From Youxingia wuxianensis (GTDB lineage Bacteria; Bacillota; Clostridia; Oscillospirales; Ruminococcaceae), in assembly GCF_014385085.1 (NCBI RefSeq), contig NZ_JACRTD010000005.1:1-64000 (forward strand): a DNA stretch of 64,000 bases, written 5' to 3'. Of the stretch, positions 45,169 to 54,659 are shown one piece after another; position 1 is the stretch's first letter, and each line of letters begins with the position of its first letter. Both the position numbers and the translations under genes were made by a program. The notes below the pieces were generated by a model, which saw only the letters and a program-made list of their open reading frames with translations, made no database searches and was not told the DNA's origin.

Positions 45169-45496
45169 CAAACTGATTTCCGCCATCTCCTTATGTAGAA
45201 AAGCGGGGAAACTAAAGATGGGATTTGATGTTGTCAAGGAAGAAGTTAAATATGGAAACGCGGACGTGGTGCTTTTATGCAGCGATTTGTCCGAGCGTTC
45301 CCAGCAGCAGATGCAATATATCTGCCAGGAGAACCAAGTCCCAGTGGCGCGGCTTCCCGTGACCATGGAAGAATTGTGGAGCGTAGCGGGAAGAAAATGC
45401 GGAATATTCGCAGTGGAGGACAGAGGGTTTTGTAAAATGATCTGCAGCCTTTGTTCCCCGGAAGACAATCCCCAGGACAGCAAAATGAAAAAATAG
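45161..45496 (+). CDS. ylxQ: L7Ae-family RNA-binding protein (YlxQ)
   Basis: This 111-residue protein is of the L7Ae/L30e/S12e fold; ISLCRKAGKLKMGFDVVKEEVKYGNADVVLLCSDLSER, spread over about 8-45, is the family start. It starts with GTG at 45161 inside the end of ylxR, after GGAGGAG. It likely binds K-turn RNA. The last residues are acidic and basic and may be disordered. Confidence 0.88.
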   Translation: MNSKLISAISLCRKAGKLKMGFDVVKEEVKYGNADVVLLCSDLSERSQQQMQYICQENQVPVARLPVTMEELWSVAGRKCGIFAVEDRGFCKMICSLCSPEDNPQDSKMKK

Positions 45497-45583
45497 CGAG
45501 TTCTGACTTCTCCCGCACGGTTTGCTGGGGGAAGCAAACCCACAGCAAATCGAGGATACCGGTTAATAAGGAGGAACGAATTT

Positions 45584-48076
45584 ATGATAGAAAAGTATAG
45601 AGTACATGAGGTCGCAAAAGATTTGGGCCTGCAGAGCAAAGAAGTAGTTGACCTGTTGGGAAAATACTTTGATACAGAAAAAAAGAGCATGACGGCTCTG
45701 AATGAGCAGGAATTGAGTGTAATATTAAATCATTATACCAATGAAAATAAAGTAGAAAACTTTGACGAATATTTTGCGGAGGGCGCCCGTAGAAAACAGG
45801 AGGCAAAAGGTCAGGGCAAAGCGCCCAATACGCCCCCTGTTCCGCAGACTTCCGTTCAGCCCAGCGCCCCCAAAGCCCAGCCGGCGCAAAACCGTCCTGC
45901 CGCTGCGCAGCCGGCCCCGGCTCAGAACCGTCCTGCGGCTGCTGCCGCCCCTCAGGGGCAGCGTCCGGCGGCGCCTCAGGCGTCCCGCCCCGCTCAGCCG
46001 GCGCAAAATCGCCCGGCGCAGGGACAGCGTCCGGCGCAGCAAGTGCAAAACAACAGCAGTAATACCGTTCCCAACAAACCTCGTCAGCGTGCGGTAACTA
46101 CAGTGGATATGCGTGCGGGGTCTACTCAGGTGGAGATGGAAAAATACAACGAAAAATACGATAACCTGGCGTCCAGCAAATTGGGCAGCCGGGGAGATGT
46201 AGCTGCGCAAAAACAGAAGCTTACCCAACGCAGCGCCGCCCGCCGGGGAAAACCCATCATGTCCAGAAAAGAAAAAGAGGACGCTAAACTTCGTAAACTA
46301 GAGCTGGAGCGTCAACGCCGGCAGAAACTGGAAGTGGTCCTTCCGGAAGAGATTACCGTAGGGGATTTAGCCGCTAAATTAAAGGTACAGTCGGCGGAAA
46401 TTATCAAACGTTTGATGGGCCTGGGAGTAATGGCTACGATCAACGATATTATTGACTTTGATACCGCTTCTATGGTAGCGATAGAAATTGGAGCTAAAAA
46501 GGTAGAAAAAGAAGTGGTAGTCACCATCGAAGAACGGTTGTTTGACGAGACCCAGGACGCGGATGAAAACCTGCAGGAAAGAAGTCCGGTAGTAGTGGTA
46601 ATGGGCCATGTTGACCATGGTAAAACCTCTCTCTTGGACGCTATCCGCAACGCCAATGTGACGGATGGAGAAGCGGGAGGCATTACCCAGCATATCGGTG
46701 CGTATCAGGTAAAAGTAAATAACAAAAATATTACCTTTCTGGATACTCCGGGACATGCGGCGTTTACATCTATGCGTGCCCGGGGCGCACAGGTAACGGA
46801 TATTGTTGTTCTGGTAGTTGCGGCCGACGACGGTATTATGCCTCAGACGGTGGAAGCCATCAATCATGCCAAAGCGGCGGGGGTTTCCATTATCGTAGCT
46901 ATCAATAAGATGGATAAGCCGGAAGCCAATCCGGACAGGGTAAAACAGGAACTGACCGAATATGAACTGGTTCCGGAAGAATGGGGCGGCGATGTGATCT
47001 GCGTCCCGGTCTCTGCAAAAACGCAGCAGGGTATCCCAGAGCTTTTGGAAATGATTCAGCTGGTTGCGGATACCAGTGAATTGAAGGCTAATCCGGATAA
47101 GATGGCCAAGGGTACGGTTATCGAAGCAAAATTGGATAAAGGCAGGGGGCCGGTTGCTACCATTCTGGTGCAAAACGGCACCCTTCATTCCGGAGATATC
47201 GTAATTGCCGGCACAGCTATCGGCCGTGTAAGGGTAATGCTCAACGACAGGGGCGAGAAGGTGGAAACCGCTGGCCCGTCCACTCCGGTAGAGATCACTG
47301 GCTTGGGCGACGTACCATCTGCGGGCGATGTATTTAACGCGGTAGAAGATGAGCGTTTGGCCAAAGAATTGGTGGAAAAAAGAAAACAGCAGGCAAAAGA
47401 AGAACAGTTTAATTCCTACGAAAAAGTTACGTTGGATAACCTGTTTAGCCATATTTCCCAAGGGGATATTAAAGAGCTGCCGATTATCGTAAAAGCAGAC
47501 GTACAAGGTTCGGTGGAAGCGGTAAAACAGTCTCTGGAGAAACTGTCCAACGATGAGGTAAGGGTAAAAGTAATCCATGGCGCTGTGGGCGCGGTAAGCG
47601 AATCCGACGTCATGCTCGCTAATGCTTCCAACGCAATTATTGTTGGGTTTAACGTCCGTCCAGATCCGATTGCACAGGAAAACGCGGAACGGGACGGGGT
47701 CGAAATGAGAATGTACCGTATCATTTATGATGCGATCAACGATGTGGAAAGCGCTATGAAGGGTATGTTGGCGCCGAAAACTCGTGAAGTGGAGCTGGGA
47801 CGTGCGGAAGTACGCGCGGTTTACAAGATATCCAGTGTTGGTGCAGTTGCCGGCGGCTATGTGGTTTCCGGTAAGATCACCAGGACTGCCAATATCCGTA
47901 TCGTCCGTGACGGTATTATTATTGCGGATGATAAGCTCAGCAGCTTAAAACGTTTCAAAGACGATGCAAAAGAAGTGGCCAAGGGCTTTGAATGTGGCAT
48001 GGCTTTGGAGAGATTTAATGACCTCAAAGAAGGGGATATATTTGAGGCTTATGAAATTGAAGAATACCGCGACTAA
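45584..48076 (+). CDS. infB: Translation initiation factor IF-2
   Basis: This 830-residue IF-2 has the IF2N motif at the start ([20 protein letters not shown]), a low-complexity Pro/Ala/Gln/Arg-rich linker at about 85-165 (repeats of QNRPA and GQRPA), a second IF2N near 255, the G domain with [11 protein letters not shown] (near 338), DTPGHAAF and NKMD, and the C-terminal fMet-tRNA domain. The linker is encoded by GC-rich repetitive DNA at about 45830-46060, the only coding repeat in the window. Confidence 0.97.
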   Translation: MIEKYRVHEVAKDLGLQSKEVVDLLGKYFDTEKKSMTALNEQELSVILNHYTNENKVENFDEYFAEGARRKQEAKGQGKAPNTPPVPQTSVQPSAPKAQPAQNRPAAAQPAPAQNRPAAAAAPQGQRPAAPQASRPAQPAQNRPAQGQRPAQQVQNNSSNTVPNKPRQRAVTTVDMRAGSTQVEMEKYNEKYDNLASSKLGSRGDVAAQKQKLTQRSAARRGKPIMSRKEKEDAKLRKLELERQRRQKLEVVLPEEITVGDLAAKLKVQSAEIIKRLMGLGVMATINDIIDFDTASMVAIEIGAKKVEKEVVVTIEERLFDETQDADENLQERSPVVVVMGHVDHGKTSLLDAIRNANVTDGEAGGITQHIGAYQVKVNNKNITFLDTPGHAAFTSMRARGAQVTDIVVLVVAADDGIMPQTVEAINHAKAAGVSIIVAINKMDKPEANPDRVKQELTEYELVPEEWGGDVICVPVSAKTQQGIPELLEMIQLVADTSELKANPDKMAKGTVIEAKLDKGRGPVATILVQNGTLHSGDIVIAGTAIGRVRVMLNDRGEKVETAGPSTPVEITGLGDVPSAGDVFNAVEDERLAKELVEKRKQQAKEEQFNSYEKVTLDNLFSHISQGDIKELPIIVKADVQGSVEAVKQSLEKLSNDEVRVKVIHGAVGAVSESDVMLANASNAIIVGFNVRPDPIAQENAERDGVEMRMYRIIYDAINDVESAMKGMLAPKTREVELGRAEVRAVYKISSVGAVAGGYVVSGKITRTANIRIVRDGIIIADDKLSSLKRFKDDAKEVAKGFECGMALERFNDLKEGDIFEAYEIEEYRD

Positions 48077-48144
48077 AAAATATCACAATAGTGACAAGAA
48101 AGGCGGCTGCCTTTCTTGTATGTGATAAAGAAGGAGGGATTTTA

Positions 48145-48483
48145 ATGTCATCATTTAAAATCTCCAGAACCGGGGAAGATATTAAGCGCGAACTTACCGA
48201 TATTATGCGCTCTCTTAAAGATCCAAGAATTACAGGGTTAATCAGTATTGTGAAAATGGATCTGTCCGGAGATATGTCTCACTGTAAGGTATATATCAGT
48301 TCTATGGATGGACTGGAAGCGGCAAAGAGGGCGGTGCAAGGTTTGACCAGCGCTTCCGGATTTATTAAGCATGAGCTGAACAGCAGGATGAAGCTGCGCA
48401 AAGTGCCTGATTTTAAGTTTATTGCAGATAACTCTATTGAACACAGCGCGGATATTTCCAAGATGTTAAACGACCTGAAATAG
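48145..48483 (+). CDS. rbfA: 30S ribosome-binding factor A
   Basis: This 112-residue KH-like protein has SRTGEDIKRELTDIMRSLKDPRITGLISI and the C-terminal VPDFKFIADNSIEHSADIS. It starts at ATG 48145 after AAGGAGGG; a GTG-initiated extension to 48091 is not conserved and precedes the binding site. Confidence 0.94.
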   Translation: MSSFKISRTGEDIKRELTDIMRSLKDPRITGLISIVKMDLSGDMSHCKVYISSMDGLEAAKRAVQGLTSASGFIKHELNSRMKLRKVPDFKFIADNSIEHSADISKMLNDLK

Positions 48484-48501
48484 AAAAGGACTGGGCTTTT
48501 T

Positions 48502-49458
48502 ATGATCATTGATGTTTCTAAGGCATGCGACCTTCTGAAAAAAGGGGACGATATCCTGATTCTATCCCATCAAAAACCAGACGGGGACACCTTAGGCAGT
48601 GGTTTTTCTCTGAAATATGCCTTGGAAAAGCTGGGAAAAAGAACCCGGATTGAATGTTCTGACGGGTTTCCCTCCCGGTATGGGTTTATGTATCAAGATG
48701 GATTTGATCCGGATAAACAGGAACAGTTTACTCCGGGGATGATTGTAGCGGTGGACATCGCGGATACTCAGCTGCTGGGTAAAAAAACGGAAAAATACAA
48801 AGATCGAGTGGATTTGTGTATCGACCATCATCCCTCCAACACCCATTATGCGAAAAACCTGGTGTTGGATTCACAGGCGGCGGCGACAGTCCAGCTAATC
48901 AGCAAAGTCATTGACGGGCTGGGAGTTAAAATAGATCTGCTTATGGCAACCTGCATTTATACGGGGCTTGCTACGGACACCGGATGTTTCCGCTACTCCA
49001 ATGTTACCGCTGAAACCATGTACCTGGCTGCCAGGATGATGGAATATGGCGTGGATGCATATGGGATCAATAAATTGATGTTTGAAACCAAATCCGTAGC
49101 TCGTATGGAAGTAGAAAAACTGATCATGGAAACTTTGGAATATTATTATGACAAGCGGTGTGCTGTAATCGTGATCTCCGATGAAATGGTGAAAACCACC
49201 GGCGTTTCGGAAGAAGAGCTGGAGGGAGTTTCCGCCATACCTCGCCAAATTGAAGGGGTAGAAGTGGCGGTGACTTTGCGCCAGAAAGGCGCAAGGACCT
49301 ATCGAGTGTCCATGAGGACGTCAGAATATGTTGACGCGTCCCGAATTTGCGTTCGACTGGGGGGAGGCGGTCATGCCCGTGCGGCAGGCTGCACAGTAGA
49401 AGGGACCCTTGTTCAGGTGAAAAAGAAAATTATAGAGCAGTTGAAAGACGCATTTTAA
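48502..49458 (+). CDS. nrnA: DHH-family oligoribonuclease/pAp phosphatase NrnA
   Basis: This 318-residue DHH/DHHA1 phosphoesterase has SHQKPDGDTLGSG, VDIADTQLLG, CIDHHPSNTHYA and the DHHA1 motif GGGGHARAAGCTVEG. It degrades very short RNAs (and pApA) and dephosphorylates pAp. It lies between rbfA and truB, the usual Firmicutes position. Confidence 0.93.
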   Translation: MIIDVSKACDLLKKGDDILILSHQKPDGDTLGSGFSLKYALEKLGKRTRIECSDGFPSRYGFMYQDGFDPDKQEQFTPGMIVAVDIADTQLLGKKTEKYKDRVDLCIDHHPSNTHYAKNLVLDSQAAATVQLISKVIDGLGVKIDLLMATCIYTGLATDTGCFRYSNVTAETMYLAARMMEYGVDAYGINKLMFETKSVARMEVEKLIMETLEYYYDKRCAVIVISDEMVKTTGVSEEELEGVSAIPRQIEGVEVAVTLRQKGARTYRVSMRTSEYVDASRICVRLGGGGHARAAGCTVEGTLVQVKKKIIEQLKDAF

Positions 49459-49516
49459 AAAACAGGGCGGTTCGGCCGCCCTGTTTTCTACTTATCCCTC
49501 TGAAAGGAGAGAAAAG

Positions 49517-50416
49517 ATGCCTATGGATGGAATCATATGTATTGATAAACCGCAGGAATTTACCTCGTTTGATGTGGTTGCAAAGATGCGTGGAATTACA
49601 AAAACCAGAAAAATCGGCCATGCGGGAACCCTGGACCCTATGGCTACCGGTGTGCTGCCGCTGTTTTTTGGACGGGGTACTAAGGCGTGCGATATTCTTC
49701 CCCGGCAGGACAAATGCTACCTTGCGTGGTTTCAGCTAGGATATACTACGGATACTCAGGATATTACTGGGACAGTAACCGGGCGCTGGCCGGTAGACTG
49801 TACACTTGAACAGGTGGTAGATACGGCGGCGCAATTTACAGGAGATATTATGCAGGTGCCGCCCATGTATTCCGCGGTTAAAATTGACGGGCAGAAGCTG
49901 TACCGCCTTGCACGGCAAGGGGTAGAAGTAAAGCGTCCTGCGCGGCCGGTGACCATACATTCGCTGAATGTTTCACCGGTGGATCCGGCGGAGCATTGTT
50001 ATCAGATGGAGGTACATTGTTCTAAAGGAACTTATATCCGTGCTCTTGTCGATGATTTGGGCAAAAAATTGGGCTGCGGAGCTACGCTGACCCGTCTTCG
50101 CAGGACCATGGCGGCCGGTTTTACACTGGAACAGTGCATTACGCTGGAAAGGGCGCAGGAGCTGTCCGATCACGGACAGCTAGGCAGCGTAATGCTGCCG
50201 ATCAAAGAGGCGTTCGCCTCTTTGCCCTGCGCCCATCTCACTGACGTCCAGACAAAAATGGTCCTTAATGGGATCATCCTCGACGCGGATAGGGTGGACT
50301 GCCCAGATACGAAGGAAATGCTGGCAGTATACACACAAAGCGGCGTATTTCTTGGAACTGCCGCAGTAAACGAAGGAAACTTTAAAATGACAAAGCTGTT
50401 TACGTTAACTGTATAA
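49517..50416 (+). CDS. truB: tRNA pseudouridine(55) synthase
   Basis: This 299-residue enzyme has GIICIDKPQEFTSFDVVAKM, HAGTLDPMATGVLPL with the catalytic aspartate, and SKGTYIRALVDDLG. It modifies U55 in the tRNA T-loop. It ends at a strong terminator, whereas its usual neighbour ribF lies 8.6 kb further on. Confidence 0.96.
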   Translation: MPMDGIICIDKPQEFTSFDVVAKMRGITKTRKIGHAGTLDPMATGVLPLFFGRGTKACDILPRQDKCYLAWFQLGYTTDTQDITGTVTGRWPVDCTLEQVVDTAAQFTGDIMQVPPMYSAVKIDGQKLYRLARQGVEVKRPARPVTIHSLNVSPVDPAEHCYQMEVHCSKGTYIRALVDDLGKKLGCGATLTRLRRTMAAGFTLEQCITLERAQELSDHGQLGSVMLPIKEAFASLPCAHLTDVQTKMVLNGIILDADRVDCPDTKEMLAVYTQSGVFLGTAAVNEGNFKMTKLFTLTV

Positions 50417-50420
50417 ATAA

Positions 50421-50457
50421 AGCCGGCGGGAAAACTAAGTTTTCCCGCCGGCTTTTC
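50421..50457 (+). terminator. Strong terminator after truB
   Basis: A stem of about 15 bp (50421-50435 with 50439-50453) is followed by TTTT. It ends the nusA-truB transcript. Confidence 0.9.
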
Positions 50458-50575
50458 GTTGGTATTATTAGATCGCCTGGTTTTCTGCCGGCCGCTTATG
50501 AGGCTGCCCCAGAGTATAACAGGCCAATAGGGAAACAATTTTGGAATTTCTGTATGAAGCGATAAAATTTTAGCT

Positions 50576-52483
50576 TTATAGTTGACGATAGGGAACCCTC
50601 AACCGAACTGTGGTTCCGGAAAACTCATTGGGAAACAGCTCCATAGAGCTTTCAGAGCCAAAATTGAGAAGCAGGCGCATATAAACATTTTCCAAACCGA
50701 TATGCGGACGCTCCGTATCCTCCTGCACTGTTTTGGAATCGATAGATAATTCTTCCAGCCGTTGGAAGGTGTACGACCGGGAATCAAAGCGTTGCTGATA
50801 AGACTGAAAGGCCGCTTGCAGACGCTTACAGTCCTTGGGAGAAATAGGAATACCATTGTCAACGATTTCAATAATGACAAAGTTTCCCTCCTGCCAGGCG
50901 CTGCACTTAAGCATACTTCCCGGGTGGTTAAAGACCTGGCCGTGCGAAATAGAGTTCTCCACCAGGGGCTGGAGAGTCATTTTAGGAAGAGCCGCATCTT
51001 CCACATGGGGATCAATATTCAGGGTAATACTATCCTCATTTTTAAACCGCATCTTTTGCAGAGAGACATATCTCTGTACATAGTTGAGCTCTTCCCTTAA
51101 GGTGACCACGGGATGCTTCATGTCCATAGCATATTGCAGCATCTGTCCGAAAGAAGAGATAAAATCATACTGCTCATAATTATTGGTTTTTAAAGCATTG
51201 GTGGCCAGACACTGAAGGGTATTATATACAAAGTGGGGATTAATCTGCGCTTGGAGCATATTCAATTCGGTATTTTTGTTAGTTATCTCCAATTCGTACT
51301 GACGAATTTTATACTTGTTGATAGAGTGCAGCATATCCTCAAACGAGTTAAGCAATGTACTAAATTCATCGTTATGGGGATAAGCTACGTAATCCGAAAG
51401 CTGGAAATCAATGCCGCCTTTTTTCTTGCTGTCTACTCCTGAAATGTAAGAAGCGGCCTTTCTCATAGGAATGGTGTACCGCAGCACTGTCAAAGAATTC
51501 AGGATAGCCGCAGTAATTAACCCCACAGAAAATACGGCCATAAACGTAGTCAACAGGATATTGACGTCCCCATACACCGTATTGGCAGGCAGAGTTTTTA
51601 TCACCTGCCAGGAGAAAAGTTCCGAGCTGAAATTCTTTCTTAGAATTAACATATCTCCCTGAAATTCATAAGTAAAAGTGACGTCTTCCGGCATAGGCTG
51701 ATAACTTAGCGTGAGATTGCTGCTGGCGCTTTCCGGAAAAACCGTACTGGCGATTACGGTAGAATTTTCATCCAAAACATATACCGCTTCATCGCTGTCA
51801 TAAGCAAATCGGCAGTTCTGCTCGATAAATTCATTGGAGATATCCACCGCCAAGACGCCTATAGGATCTTTGGCAAAAGGAAGATTATAAATAGGAATCC
51901 AAATTGTAAAGACAGATTCCGACGGAGTTTTTTTCTCTAATGTGGAATAATGAATCAGATGGCCATAGGAATTTTTGGGGTGAGTGGGTTCGATGTACGC
52001 TTGGTTAAAAGCTACAAATTCTGGGACAGGCCCCTGCTCGGAAAGGTCCACAGACATTACCGAGCGCTGGAAATCCTTGCTCACGATAAGGAAGGATTTT
52101 TCCATGCGGTAAGAGAGCAGACGTATCTGTACTGCATCCGGAGTAGAGGCGTAAATGCCGAACAGATAGGAAAAGATAGGCTCGGTATCCTGGGAAAGAA
52201 GTACGGAGGAATGATTTCCGTAGGTGAGCACCTTGAGGGCCGCATTAGTAGGATTGGAGTTCATGTATATCCCCCGGGAGGCGGAAACGCAGGTAGAAAC
52301 ATAATGTGAAATGTTTTGCACGGAAACGTCCATGGTGGATTCAGCCTGCACCAGGTAACGATTCATAGAATAATCCCGCATGGTACGATAGAAAATCAAA
52401 GAACAAAATAAAATAGGCACGATAGTAGAAACAATAAGGAGGGTTACCAGACGAATACTGATGCTTCGGAAAGGTTTTGTCAT
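50576..52483 (-). CDS. YesM-type sensor histidine kinase, orphan
   Basis: This 635-residue kinase has a membrane segment at about 11-31, a large extracellular Cache-like sensor (about 35-295), a second membrane segment (about 305-330), HAMP, the phosphoacceptor region INPHFVYNTLQCLATNAL (near 415) and an HATPase domain (PLVENSISHG, IVDNGIPISP). YesM-type kinases sense sugars and normally pair with an AraC-type YesN regulator. No response regulator is encoded nearby. It is divergent from the sugar ABC transporter. ATG 52483 follows AAAGGAGG. Confidence 0.9.
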   Translation of the reverse strand: MTKPFRSISIRLVTLLIVSTIVPILFCSLIFYRTMRDYSMNRYLVQAESTMDVSVQNISHYVSTCVSASRGIYMNSNPTNAALKVLTYGNHSSVLLSQDTEPIFSYLFGIYASTPDAVQIRLLSYRMEKSFLIVSKDFQRSVMSVDLSEQGPVPEFVAFNQAYIEPTHPKNSYGHLIHYSTLEKKTPSESVFTIWIPIYNLPFAKDPIGVLAVDISNEFIEQNCRFAYDSDEAVYVLDENSTVIASTVFPESASSNLTLSYQPMPEDVTFTYEFQGDMLILRKNFSSELFSWQVIKTLPANTVYGDVNILLTTFMAVFSVGLITAAILNSLTVLRYTIPMRKAASYISGVDSKKKGGIDFQLSDYVAYPHNDEFSTLLNSFEDMLHSINKYKIRQYELEITNKNTELNMLQAQINPHFVYNTLQCLATNALKTNNYEQYDFISSFGQMLQYAMDMKHPVVTLREELNYVQRYVSLQKMRFKNEDSITLNIDPHVEDAALPKMTLQPLVENSISHGQVFNHPGSMLKCSAWQEGNFVIIEIVDNGIPISPKDCKRLQAAFQSYQQRFDSRSYTFQRLEELSIDSKTVQEDTERPHIGLENVYMRLLLNFGSESSMELFPNEFSGTTVRLRVPYRQL

Positions 52484-52509
52484 CGTTTAACCTCCTTTAA
52501 AATAATAAA

Positions 52510-52599
52510 AACTCCTTTTGCCGCAAAAGGAGTTACGGGCCCGCGGGCCCGTAACAATAGTTCTATTTGAATTGTAAGAGAAGGGAAGGAATATGTCAA
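52510..52599 (-). promoter_or_regulatory. Kinase promoter with two-hairpin attenuator-like leader
   Basis: On the minus strand TTGACA (52594-52599), 17 bp, TACAAT (52571-52576). The RNA would start near 52564. It first meets a perfect 24-bp palindrome (52532-52555, GTTACGGGCC arm, CGCG centre), then an 11-bp stem (52510-52520 with 52524-52534) followed by TTTTTATTATTTT, a good intrinsic terminator, then the ribosome binding site. The two hairpins share three bases (52532-52534), so forming one weakens the other. An operator role of the palindrome is the alternative. Confidence 0.72.
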
Positions 52600-52848
52600 G
52601 AATGAGAAGGCGGTGTTTGACAAAATGACGAAAAAACTCCCTTTATGTTAATAATTCAGACATCTATTCCCAAAAAAATATTAAAATGTTCAGCAAAATG
52701 ACTAGTATTATTTTAAAGAATATAAAAAAATAGTCAAAATCGTCCACCTAAGGCGCAAAATATTACGTTTTCATTTTATGAGGCAAGCCATATAATTTAA
52801 CATATAAAGGACAGTGACTAAGCTTTTGTGCTTGAGGGGGGAAGGTTT

Positions 52849-53757
52849 TTGAAAAAACAAGGCAATGTAAATCCATCTGCAAAGCGAAACAATTATAAGC
52901 AGTTGCCTTACTATGCGATCTTTATGGGACCAACGATTATATTGTATTTGCTTTTGTTTATCATTCCGTTCATAGGGGAAGTTTTTTACTCTTTTACCGA
53001 CTGGAATGGTATCAGTTCGTCTTTTAACATGGTAGGACTGAAAAACTATATCAAAACCTTTGGAGATGAAAAATACTGGTACTCCATGTGGTTTACGATT
53101 AAGTTCTCTTTCTTTACGGTAATTTTTTCTAACCTGATTGCGTTTGTGTGGTCCTACATACTTTCTCACGATATTCCATTTAGAAACTTCTGGAGAGCGC
53201 TTATCTTTCTGCCCCGTATCATCGGCGGTGTAATCCTCGGTTTCTTGTGGAGATTTATCTTCCAAGAAGTGTTTGTACAATTCGGTAAAGCTACCGGACT
53301 TTCTTGGTTCGCTCAGGATTGGTTTTCCACCGAATCGTCCTCTTTCTGGGCGTTGGTTATTGTATTCACCTGGACTCTTTCTGGTTACCTGATGCTCATT
53401 TACAGTGCGGGCTTCGCTTCTATCCCGGATACTCTGATTGAAGCGGCCACCATTGACGGAGCGAAAAAGGGCCAGATACTTAAAGATGTTATCATTCCGA
53501 TGCTCATGCCTTCTATTACACGATGCCTGTTTATCGGTATCAACTGGGCGATGCTTTTGTATGATACCAATATCTCTTTGACAAGTGGTAATCCGTTCAG
53601 GTTGTCAGAAGGTGCCACCATGAACATCTATGCGACTGCTTTCCGAACCAACCAGATGGCTTACGGCGCGGCCAAGTCGACTATCTTCGTGCTTGTAGTT
53701 GTAGCCATTACCATACTGCAGGTTATCCTTACCTCACGGAAGGAGGTTGAGCAATAA
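52849..53757 (+). CDS. Sugar ABC transporter permease (MalF/UgpA type)
   Basis: About 302 residues from TTG 52849, just after GAGGGGGGAAGG; an upstream GTG at 52828 would add seven residues. It has six membrane segments and the EAA loop EAATIDGAKKGQILKDVIIPML (near 205-225). It is a CUT1-type carbohydrate permease and pairs with the next gene. A weak promoter may lie upstream (TATAAT at 52791-52796). The 365-bp gap to the kinase holds both promoters and is otherwise AT-rich. Confidence 0.9.
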   Translation: MKKQGNVNPSAKRNNYKQLPYYAIFMGPTIILYLLLFIIPFIGEVFYSFTDWNGISSSFNMVGLKNYIKTFGDEKYWYSMWFTIKFSFFTVIFSNLIAFVWSYILSHDIPFRNFWRALIFLPRIIGGVILGFLWRFIFQEVFVQFGKATGLSWFAQDWFSTESSSFWALVIVFTWTLSGYLMLIYSAGFASIPDTLIEAATIDGAKKGQILKDVIIPMLMPSITRCLFIGINWAMLLYDTNISLTSGNPFRLSEGATMNIYATAFRTNQMAYGAAKSTIFVLVVVAITILQVILTSRKEVEQ

Positions 53758-54587
53758 TGAAACGTGAAAAACGAGTTACGACGTTTATCTATTTGCTTAT
53801 CCTTATTATAAGTGCAGTAGCGGTTGTAATGCCTCTTTACATGACTATCCTAAACTCCTTTAAACCCTATCCGGAAATTGCCGCTGATATTACTGCGTTC
53901 CCGATTGATTTTACCTGGAACAACTATATTGAGGCTTGGACCAGGCTGGATTTTGCCAATTCATTTAAGAACACCTTGATTATCGCGATATTTTCTAACG
54001 TGGGCAGCGTGGTATTCGCCAGCATGCTGGGGTACTGGATTGTCCGGCATCCAAATAAGTTTACTAATAGTGTGTATTTCTTGATTATCGCTGGTATGGC
54101 GATCCCCTTCCAGGGAATTATGATTACCTATGCGAAAATGATCGGCCTTTTGAATATGGGAAACCATCTGATGGGGGTTATTGTGAGTAACTGGGTGTTC
54201 TCCACGCCTATGAGCATGTTCCTCACCGCCGGTGCGGTGAAATCCGTGCCTTATGAAATTGAAGAATCCGCCCGTATTGACGGATGCGGTCCGCTGAAAG
54301 TGTATTGGCAGATTGTATTCCCGCTGATCAAAGGGACGATCTTCACAGTGGCGTGTCTGAATATCATCGATTACTGGAACAACTACTTGATGACTCAGTT
54401 CATCCTTACCAAAAAGGATATGCGTACCATCCAGATCGCCATGCAGTCTTTGTTTAATGAAGCGTTCTTTGCATGGGATGTGGCCCTGGGTGCGGTTTCC
54501 TTGTCAATCCTGCCGCTGTTTATCTTCTTTATTATTGCCCAGAAGCAGGTATTGGACGGCGTTACCGCCGGTGCGGTAAAAGGCTAA
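53757..54587 (+). CDS. Sugar ABC transporter permease (MalG/UgpE type)
   Basis: This 276-residue permease starts at an ATG overlapping the stop of the preceding gene. It has six membrane segments and the EAA loop EESARIDGCGPLKVYWQIVFPLI (near 165-185). No ATPase gene follows, so the transporter must use a shared MsmX/MsiK-type ATPase encoded elsewhere. Confidence 0.92.
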   Translation: MKREKRVTTFIYLLILIISAVAVVMPLYMTILNSFKPYPEIAADITAFPIDFTWNNYIEAWTRLDFANSFKNTLIIAIFSNVGSVVFASMLGYWIVRHPNKFTNSVYFLIIAGMAIPFQGIMITYAKMIGLLNMGNHLMGVIVSNWVFSTPMSMFLTAGAVKSVPYEIEESARIDGCGPLKVYWQIVFPLIKGTIFTVACLNIIDYWNNYLMTQFILTKKDMRTIQIAMQSLFNEAFFAWDVALGAVSLSILPLFIFFIIAQKQVLDGVTAGAVKG

Positions 54588-54659
54588 GATGTTTTTAGGT
54601 TGTTTCCTAGCGCTGGAAGCGCTTATTATATGAAACGTCAAAAACAGGAGGTAAGAAAA

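Noticed and set aside
45830..46060. Short GC-rich repeats that could suggest a repeat array
   Set aside because: They encode the Pro/Ala/Gln linker of IF-2, are in frame and imperfect, and have no spacers of CRISPR type.
46379..47578. 399-codon open frame on the minus strand
   Set aside because: Antisense to infB; composition (many Phe, Tyr, Arg, His) is that of a shadow frame.
52532..52555. 24-bp perfect palindrome as a transposon end or origin element
   Set aside because: No transposase, target duplication or second copy is seen; its place just after a promoter fits a regulatory hairpin or operator better.
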